A stretch of DNA of 64,000 bases from Candidula unifasciata. Lineage: Eukaryota > Mollusca > Gastropoda > Stylommatophora > Geomitridae. Below are positions 57,018-64,000 of this stretch, one piece after another. The position numbers were made by a program, and so were the translations under genes. Numbering within the stretch: position 1 is the first letter of the stretch; the number at the start of each line of letters is the position of its first letter. The notes below the pieces were generated by a model. That model was given only the letters and a program-made list of their open reading frames with translations. It made no database searches and had not been told where the DNA came from. The DNA lies in NCBI GenBank assembly GCA_905116865.2, contig CAJHNH020000551.1, forward strand, positions 62,001-126,000, in the 5' to 3' direction.

Positions 57018-58597
57018 TGTGTGGTCATCTTTGTTTCCCAGTTATGTTGTCATCTCCGTTTCCCAGTTATGTTGTCATCTCCGTTTCCTATGTGTGTGGT
57101 CATCTCCGTTTCCCAGTTATGTTGTCATCTCCGTTTCCCAGTTATGTTGTCATCTCCGTTTCCTATTTGTGTGGTCATCTCCGTTTCCTATGTGTGTGGT
57201 CATCTCCGTTTCCTATGTGTGTGGTCATCTCCGTTTCCTATGTGTGTGGTCATCTCCACTTCATACTGTGTGGTCATCTCCGCTTAATATGTGTGTGGTC
57301 ATCTCCGTTTCCTATGTGTGGTCATCTCTGTTTCCTATGTGTGGTCATCTCTGTTTCCTATGTGTGTGGTCATCTCTGTTTCCTATGTGTGTGGTCATCT
57401 CCGTTTCCTATGTGTGTGGTCATCTCCGTTTCCTATGTGTGTGGTCATCTCCGTTTCCTATGTGTGTGGTCATCTCCACTTCATACTGTGTGGTCATCTC
57501 CGCTTAATATGTGTGTGGTCATCTTCGTTTCCTATGTGTGGTCATCTGTTTCATATGGGTGTGGTCATCTCTGTTTCCTATGTGTGTGGTCATCTGTTTC
57601 CTATGTGTGGTCATCTGTTTCCTATGTGTGTGGTCATCTCTGTTTCCTATGTGTGGTCATCTCTGTTTCCTATGTGTGTGGTCATCTCAGTGTGTGGTCA
57701 TCTCTGTTTCCTCTGTGTCATCCTATGTGTGTGGTCATCTCTGTTTCCTATGTGTGTGGTCATCTGTTTCCTATGTGTGTGGTCATCTCTGTTTCCTATG
57801 TGTGTGGTCATCTCTGTTTCCTATGTGTGTGGTCATCTCTGTTTCCTATGTGTGTGGTCATCTTTGTTTCCTATGTGTGTGGTCATCTCCGTTTCCTATG
57901 TGTGTGATAATCTCTGTTTCCTATGTGTGTGGTCATCTCCGTTTCCTATGTGTGTGGTCATCTCTGTTTCCTATGTGTGTGGTCATCTCTGTTTCCTATG
58001 TGTGTGGTCATCTCTGTTTCCTATGTGTGTGGTCATCTCTGTTTCCTATGTGTGTGGTCATCTCTGTTTCCTATGTGTGTGGTCATCTCTGTTTCCTATG
58101 TGTGTGGTCATCTCTGTTTCCTATGTGTGTTGTCATCTCTGTTTCCTATGTGTGTGGTCATCTCTGTTTCCTATGTGTGTGGTCATCTCCGTTTCCTATG
58201 TGTGTGATCATCTTTGTTTCCTATGTGTGTGGTCATCTGTTTCCTATGTGTGTGATCATCTCTGTTTCCTATGTGTGTGGTCATCTGTTTCCTATGTGTG
58301 TGGTCATCTCTGTTTCCTATGTGTGTGGTCATCTCTGTTTCCTATGTGTGTGGTCATCTCTGTTTCCTATGTGTGTGGTCATCTTCGTTTCCTATGTGTG
58401 TGATCATCTCTGTTTCCTATGTGTGTGGTCATCTGTTTCCTATGTGTGTGATCATCTCTGTTTCCTATGTGTGTGGTCATCTGTTTCCTATGTGTGTGGT
58501 CATCTCTGTTTCCTATGTGTGTGGTCATCTCTGTTTCCTATGTGTGTCGTCATCTCTGTTTCCTATGTGTGTCGTCATCTCCGTTCCCTATGTGTGT
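57018..58597. repeat. Minisatellite, 25-bp unit, about 63 copies
   Basis: Core tttcctatgtgtgtggtcat followed by ctctg or ctccg. The left end has cccagttatgttgtcatct variants and two copies of a larger block containing cacttcatactgtgtgg (57250-57290 and 57475-57515), so blocks of many units were duplicated. Units shortened by 3-5 bases are scattered through it. No phase contains stops, so all plus frames open for up to 370 codons; these are artefacts. Confidence 0.96.
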
Positions 58598-58639
58598 GAG
58601 ATTGAGGACGACGTTCAAGAGAAACTCTAAGGCCAACAT

Positions 58640-58765
58640 TGTTAAGAACGGTCGAAGGTGCTAGACTAATGAGATATCGAAGTGATTGAACACTCTACAA
58701 CGGAGAACTGGAATAGACTGGGAGTCCTTTGTGACGCCTAGTGGCGCAACAGGACAATGAAAAGT
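58640..58765 (+). mobile_element. Possible LINE 3' terminal fragment
   Basis: cctttgtgacgcctagtggcg and caacaggacaatgaaaag resemble the C-terminal WRSLCDAY...GHD end seen in some RTE-like elements. Too short and decayed for a firm call. Confidence 0.3.
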
Positions 58766-59256
58766 AAAAGTGAACAGAAATTGTAGAGATGAACAAACAA
58801 GTTATTCTACCGTGGACGCTCCTGTGTGTCAACTTCAGTTGTGTAGACGGCACGTGATTAGCTGAATGGAACGTCAGAGCACCCAGAATATATCACATCA
58901 CTAAATTTTCTAGGACATTCCTATACACCTTTGGGTCGCCGGTATCGTCGATGGATCTGATAATTAGACAGAATTAGGGCGGCGTGGATGACTTCACACG
59001 TATCGAAATGTGCCGACCAAGTTTTAGTCTATAATTTAGGCGCGCTCTGTGCCGAAAGGGGTTGTAATGCAATACACTACGTGTGGGCGGGCAGGCGGGC
59101 GCGCGGCGATGCGATAAAGCACGCAACTGCGAACCGGAACTGAGAGGCGACACCTACGCAAGAGGCACGGACAATGAAAGTATTTAGAGAATGAAGTGAC
59201 CGGGAGAAGTCAAGGCTTGATAACGAGGCTACGGGTGTAGCGTGGCATTGACCAAA
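58766..59256. other. Non-coding, no recognised feature
   Basis: GC-rich patch at 59085-59115 (gggcgggcaggcgggcgcgc). No gene recognised. Confidence 0.4.
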
Positions 59257-59359
<103 letters not shown>

Positions 59360-60049
59360 GAAAAAAACGAACAAACTTTATTTTCAAAGGGTTAGGAATT
59401 GGGCACGCAGGCCGTCTAACATTCTGCCCTTCCACTCCTCTCTTTGCATACAATTATTCATTGTACCCCATTTCATAGTTGATGGATAGAGAGACGGAGT
59501 CCCCGTTTTGAGCCTCTGTTCGTTTCTCCTGACGATGTGTCCAAAGATATCACCATCTTTGATGTCCTATAACCGCTGACACCAGTGGTTACTTATATTA
59601 ATGCTGGTTATTTGGTGTCATGTCATTATTAAAATCGGCTTGTTAGACTTTCAAGTGGCGACACAAGACATATGACTATTGCATTTCTTTTCTTGGCTAC
59701 AATTCCTTTATAGCATTCACGAAACATCTATATTTGTAAGTTCGAGCTTCTTTCTTAGACTTCTGTATATCAATATTCCGAGGGAACCTCGAATCAAATT
59801 CAAGAAAGAAAAACAGAAAGCGGGACAGATAAACAGACAGGTATACAAAAAATTAACCCCCCCCCCCCCCCCCCCCCCCCACACACAACAACAAAAAAAA
59901 AAAACGCACTGAAAGAGTTTTCATTATGACTATTAATAATGGTTTTAGGCAAACAGGTGACTGGACTGCGTGTCTTTGTATGGTAAAGAGACTACCTCCT
60001 TGCCGCCTCCAGGCTGAATCAGGTGTTAGCCACTACTGCCAGGGACGCA
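59360..60049. other. Non-coding, with a poly-C run
   Basis: Poly-C at 59857-59880 followed by an A-rich stretch. Nothing else. Confidence 0.45.
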
Positions 60050-61010
60050 TGAAGCAGGACAAGATATACTACAGCAGGTCAGCCAGTTCAAATACTATGG
60101 AGTCGTATACAGACCAGACTGGAGGCATTAAGTCAGACAAGTAGCACCTGGGAGACTTCCAGACAGCAAAAAGAATTTAGAACAAAGAAGACACAAACAA
60201 CAGATTGCACAATTTATTGCCTGGCATATTTCGCTGTATCTCGTCAGGTGCATATTACAGTAACAATTACATAAATGAAGCAAATAAGGGAATCATTTAT
60301 AACTGAAGTACAAATTCAACAACGATCACACACGACTGCCTGTTTTACCAGGGCAGCCGTCAAGTCACAACCATATCTTTGGGATTTTCAATGTTAGAAG
60401 TAATAACCCTTCCAGAGCTCAGTGACTTTTTTCAGGCGGGGATGTTCTCCTGAATTTCCACTTTTCTAAGAAATTAGCAAGGAGACAAAAATGCTGACAT
60501 ATAAGAGTGACTCATGGGCAACAACAACCACAGCTCACAGAAGCCAGCTTCAGAACTCAGAAATGAGATATTTAAGGAAAGGTGGTCTAAGTGACAAGAA
60601 ACAACATAGTCTGACAATACGTTACGACCTTGAAACCCAGGCCTTACAAACCCGAGTGGATCAGTCACAGTTATGATGGCTTGGACATGTAGGCAAGTAT
60701 GAGAGAATCAGCCACTAGAGCAGATGACAAGAAAGGCCAAGAATCAGGGAATCAGACTAACAGGACAAGCTAGTGTTTGCTGGGGAGACAACATCCAACA
60801 GACCCTGACAGACGACTCAAATGGAACAGCAGAGAAACAACTTCTGACAGAGAAGTCTGGTGATCTCTCTGGCAAACCTCTACACCCCAAGGTATAGAAG
60901 TCAGGTGATCTCACTGGCAAGCCTCTACACCTCAAGGTAGAAAAGTCTGGTGATCTCTCTGGCAAACCTCTACATCCCAAGGTAGAACAGGGACGAGTAA
61001 GGGTAATAAA
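60050..61010 (+). mobile_element. LINE relic (family A), interrupted
   Basis: 60060-60135 reads LQQVSQFKYYGVVYRPDWRH (KYLG region). After about 340 unrelated bases, 60491 onward gives MLTYKSDSWATTTTAHRSQL, QNSEMRYLRKGG and YDLETQALQTRVDQSQL, as in the copy at 23216-24140. The 3' part (60850-60990) is a threefold tandem repeat of a 46-bp segment containing ctggtgatctctctggcaaa. The 340-base middle may be an insertion. Confidence 0.75.
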
Positions 61011-61124
61011 ATAAGGGTGCAAGAGAACAGTGTGGGGCCACACACGGATCATCAACGCGAATGAGGCAGCAAACAGTGACTAGGGCTGGCCCATGAGTAA
61101 TATTCAGGGGAGGATTAAAACAGA

Positions 61125-61255
61125 CATGCAATCAGACTGTTACCTGTAGCATCAGAATTGGATCTCAGCGCTCGCTGCTGAAGACGGAGCTCTTATGGAA
61201 ATGTCCTGAGTGCTGTGATGTCAGTTCTTAACACATAACTCAAAAAGGGAGTAAA
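61125..61255 (+). mobile_element. LINE 3' end (family D)
   Basis: agcgctcgctgctgaagacg and gtcctgagtgctgtgatgtc match the ends at 49885 and 56170. Confidence 0.75.
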
Positions 61256-61851
61256 AAAAGGAGGGGGCTACCACCACATGACAGGTGGAAGCAGGATAGG
61301 AAGAAACCACTGTGTGGGTGTGGGGGTGCTATTGGAGGCAGGAGGACTGGATTCATTGCTCCTTACCAAGTATGATATGTCATAGAAAACAAATAATTAA
61401 GGGTTTGCTAAAATTGGATGCACTGGGTCAAAAGTTACTGCTGCCTTGCTGTGAACCATATTACAACATGCCAACTACACTTTTAAGCTCAAACTGAAAA
61501 AGAAAGATGGGATGAAAGAAGCACAAGGCAGTGAGAGACAAAATGTTTGTAGCCAGAAACACGCTGTTTAGTAAACAACATCAACAAACAAGTAAAACAA
61601 ACAAACAACACTATCTTCAACAGAAGCCAAGAAAAAAAAATTGACAGGTGACATTAAAAACTGCTGCAATCGGGGAAAGAGTGTCAGTCTGGCTACAAAG
61701 TGCCATCCCAACAAAGATTAAATGAATAAACTTGGTGCCTTGGTTGGAGACAAGTAATTGAATCACATTAAATAACATTCTAAGGGGTTGGAGCCCAGGC
61801 AAAGAAAAGGACATAAAACAGGACAATACACCAAACACTGGAACCACTTAC
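61256..61851 (-). other. MAGI intron downstream of the WW exon
   Basis: Begins at 61851 with the donor gtaagtgg. I see no second-WW exon. 61622-61790 is homologous to 62643-62760 on the other side of the exon. Confidence 0.5.
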
Positions 61852-61934
61852 CATCGTCATTGCAATCCAAGGGTGCTTCCTTCTGTAGATGAGCTAATCT
61901 CGGATCTAACCAGTGGGTTGTTTCGTTGTTGTGG
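61852..61934 (-). CDS. Magi: MAGI exon: second half of first WW domain
   Basis: This 83-base exon starts after the acceptor ttccacag (AG at 61935-61936). Its first base completes an Asp codon begun in the preceding exon, giving DHNNETTHWLDPR, the second strand-and-Trp half of a WW domain, followed by LAHLQKEAPLDCNDD. It ends with one base of the next codon before the donor gtaagt, so the following intron is phase 1. WW domains of MAGI proteins bind Pro-rich (PPxY-type) ligands at cell junctions. The W and the terminal P of the fold are both present. The continuation towards the second WW domain was not found to the left within the window. Confidence 0.93.
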
Positions 61935-62024
61935 CTGTGGAATTTACATTTTCTATAGAATATGTACAACAACAAAACATGTAGTAGTAAATTTTGATGA
62001 CCCACACAAAAAAAATTCACTCCA

Positions 62025-62115
62025 TTATCCATCTAGTGCCAATAGGTCTATATAAATATGGGGCTAGCACCATATGTCCAATACACTTCTAGGCTTAGAA
62101 ATGGATTCTTGAATG
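62025..62115 (+). mobile_element. S2 SINE tail fragment
   Basis: taggtctatataaatatggg, ctagcaccatatg and ttctaggcttag correspond to the 3' third of the S2 SINE. Opposite in sense to the MAGI gene. Confidence 0.6.
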
Positions 62116-62154
62116 ATACTTACTATTTACAGGTATGAGAGAGACACACACATA

Positions 62155-62285
62155 GAAAGTGGGGGGAGAGAGACAGACAGACAGACAGAAACAGAGAAAA
62201 GAGAGGGGACAGAGACACATAGAGAAAGTCAGAGAGAGAGAGACAGGGAATGAAAGGGGCAGGGAGAGACAGAGAGAGAGGGTGA
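62155..62285. repeat. AG-rich low-complexity sequence
   Basis: Imperfect gagaga and gacagaca tracts inside the MAGI intron. Confidence 0.85.
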
Positions 62286-62642
62286 GGAGAGAAATAGAAT
62301 ACATGTATAGTGAAAGCTGAGGTGTGACCCAAATAACCAAGATATGTGTGGGTTTTTCAGCCTCCATTAAACAATTTGGACAAATGAGAAGTTCACTGAA
62401 GATGCAACTGGAAAGGCTGCTAACTGACAATAAAAGATAGTCTTCCTGGACAAAGGTCCACATCTAAAGGTAAGAAAAGAAGACATTTAAGAATTAGTTA
62501 AAGAACACACAAAAGATCTGTCAACAAACAATCACAAAGGGTTAAAAAAGCAACTGGATTAGGAAAGGGACAAGGTAGATAAAGAGTGCTAATCTGTGGA
62601 ACAGGAGGAGGGAAAGAAGGAGGAGAGAACAACAAAAAGAGA

Positions 62643-62760
62643 AGAAAACTAACATGTGACATTAATAAAATGCTGCATTACTGGGAAGAATGCTTAAAAG
62701 TGCGCCATCCCAACAAAGATTAAAGTAGCTGAATCACATAAAAAACATCCCATGAACAAA
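62643..62760 (+). repeat. Direct repeat of 61622-61790 flanking the MAGI exon
   Basis: tgacattaataaaatgctgc, gccatcccaacaaagattaa and gaatcacat are found in the same order at 61645-61770. Unknown family. Confidence 0.6.
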
Positions 62761-62934
62761 AGACTAGTTCAAACACTCATGGATAAATGTTTTGCTTCTT
62801 TTTTGGCAGACAGACAGAAACCAGCTCCGAAGAAGAAGATGAGACTTAGCCTGAATAAACTTTGCAAATGTAAAAAAAACTGTAAAAACATTGTGTACAA
62901 TAGAAAGATCATCTGTTTTTCATTTCAATTTCAT

Positions 62935-63405
62935 TATTCTTCTTCTTCTTCTTCAGCATTTCCAGTAGGTGACACAAATGTTTGTAGGTCTGCCTGGATA
63001 TTATCTCTCAATGACTTTCTTGGTCTGACTCATGGTCTAAGACCATTAATCTTCCTTGTGCATACAGTGGTTACCTTCTGTCGTCTGACATTCTCTCAAC
63101 ATGGCCCAGGCATTTTAGTCCATTAGCTTTCATGATGCCACTGATAAATGGTGATTATGAGTTTCATTGTTGCTTCTCACTCTCCATTCCCCGCTGTTTG
63201 CATCTCTGATGGGTCCAAAGACTGTTTTCAAAAAATTGAAATTAGGATTTATCTCTTTTAGATATGCTCCAAGTTTCAGAACACCCTGAAGAAAATATCC
63301 AAAGGATGCTAACTACCCGGGACGTCTAAAGTGAAGCTTGGGACTCTGCACGAAACATGCCTGTCTTCACCTTTCTCAACATGCTCTGTGAGTCTGAGTC
63401 TTTAG
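62935..63405 (-). mobile_element. LINE relics in the MAGI intron (C-terminal region and RNase H piece)
   Basis: 63285-63405 on the minus strand reads DSDSQSMLRKVKTGMFRAES and RVVSILWIF, the second RNase H motif region of family D. 62935-63284 reads ETWSISKR, RCKQRGMESEKQQ and NGLKCLGHVERMSDDRR, the GHV-type C-terminal end of a non-LTR reverse transcriptase, ending in a GAA tail (62938-62955). They may be two fragments side by side. Both are in the sense orientation of MAGI. Confidence 0.65.
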
Positions 63406-63655
63406 TAAGGTAATTAATGGCATTTTGTTTAGTGAAAGACATAAATAAACATTCTGATGTGCACAGTTCATGGTGACTGCTCTTGCCAGGCAGCCCTAAT
63501 ACTCAGGTTTAAGACCCCTCAATCCTAATTACCCTACAGGGTGCCACTACAGACAGGCAGCACAGACAGTGTCAGGACAAACACAAGTTACTTTCATTAT
63601 AATTCTAAACACTTGACCTCTGACATGAGATAACATCACTAACACTGTAACTTAC

Positions 63656-63944
63656 TCAATAAAATAAGGATGTCCATCATCAGTGTAGGCCATCTCCCAA
63701 TTGGGAGGTAATGGACCCAGGTTGGACGAGCTGTGTGCCTTCTCTAGAGATTTCTTCCGAGTTAATGGCAGCGAGGGCAAGTCACTATCTTCTGCTGGAG
63801 TTTCTGAGCTGCTTCTGGTACGTTTTCTCTCTCTACCGTGTTGTCCCACTTGAGCCTGGCCGCCAGGCAGACCCATGGACTGAGACCGCCTGATGAAATT
63901 ACCCTGAGGTTCTTTAGAAGGTTTAGGTGTTCCATAATAATTAC
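63656..63944 (-). CDS. Magi: MAGI exon: linker after the guanylate kinase domain and first half of WW1
   Basis: The exon follows the acceptor ttttctgcag (AG at 63945-63946). It starts with two bases of a Gly codon, then NYYGTPKPSKEPQG, a hallmark of MAGI proteins just after the guanylate-kinase-like domain. A basic, Ser-rich linker follows (ERKRTRSSSETPAEDSD, LTRKKSLEKAHSSSN), then LGPLPPNWEMAYTDDGHPYF and I, the first half of a WW domain with the LP..WE signature. It ends with GA before the donor gtaagt; joined to the 61852 exon, this restores Asp. The encoded stretch is 95 whole codons plus split ones. MAGI is a cell-junction scaffold that links membrane receptors and adhesion proteins to signalling partners. 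Vertebrates have three paralogues; which one this matches cannot be told here. Earlier exons lie beyond the right edge. Confidence 0.95.
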
Positions 63945-64000
63945 CTGCAGAAAAAGGTAAAAAATACAGGTGAGTACAAAAAAACTAACTAGGAAGTTTG

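Larger units (their letters stand above)
61935..63655 (-). other. MAGI intron (phase 2) splitting the WW domain
   Basis: A 1721-base intron with gtaagt donor (63655) and cacag acceptor. It holds an S2 SINE tail (62025-62115), an AG-rich tract (62155-62285), a dispersed repeat (62643-62760) and LINE debris (62935-63405). Confidence 0.9.

Noticed and set aside
56932..58630. Long Cys/Val/Ser-rich proteins up to 370 codons
   Set aside because: Same artefact in the second 25-bp array.

Overview
This window looks like a stretch of animal nuclear genome, most likely from a gastropod mollusc or another lophotrochozoan. The reasons are: a spliced MAGI-type scaffold gene; many 5'-truncated non-LTR retrotransposons of types common in mollusc genomes; tRNA-derived SINEs; hAT elements with SPIN-like ends; and very abundant micro- and minisatellites. 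There are no operons, no ribosome-binding-site pattern and no densely packed genes. The species call is inference from repeat content, not from a diagnostic marker.

Coding content is sparse and sits on the minus strand. At the right edge, two exons (63656-63944 and 61852-61934) encode the linker and first WW domain of a MAGI (membrane-associated guanylate kinase, WW and PDZ) protein; the WW domain is split by a phase-2 intron. The exon before them lies beyond the right edge, and I could not find the next one (second WW domain) to the left. At 17330-18427 a second minus-strand block encodes a long Ser-rich protein segment that I do not recognise. It changes reading frame once, near 18000-18104. 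Two further open frames (38566-39066 plus, 45748-46527 minus) are unexplained.

Layout, left to right. 0-11 kb: an intact SINE, a 39-bp minisatellite, CT/TA tracts, a SPIN-like hAT copy, a large TAG/CAG array, a LINE fragment, then a second SPIN-like hAT copy that carries an internal 22-bp tandem array. 12-20 kb: a 39-bp minisatellite of about 35 copies, a 35-base poly-C run, GA tracts, a LINE, an inverted-repeat element, the Ser-rich gene and a 52-bp minisatellite. 20-30 kb: SINE and RNase H fragments, a GAA array, a LINE, and 33-, 73- and 25-bp minisatellites. 30-44 kb: LINE 3' ends, two SINEs with clear target-site duplications, and homopolymer tracts. 44-50 kb: RNase H and reverse-transcriptase LINE relics and a SINE family. 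50-61 kb: a mariner-type fragment, 42-, 66- and 25-bp minisatellites, a GATA tract and LINE relics. 61-64 kb: the MAGI exons, with retrotransposon debris in the intron.

The mobile elements fall into families that recur within the window (named A to F here for convenience). The LINEs are nearly all 5'-truncated with shared 3' ends, as expected from target-primed reverse transcription. Several minisatellites lie inside or next to mobile elements, so element ends may be seeding tandem arrays. I found no CRISPR array, rRNA gene, free-standing tRNA gene or coherent new multi-gene system.
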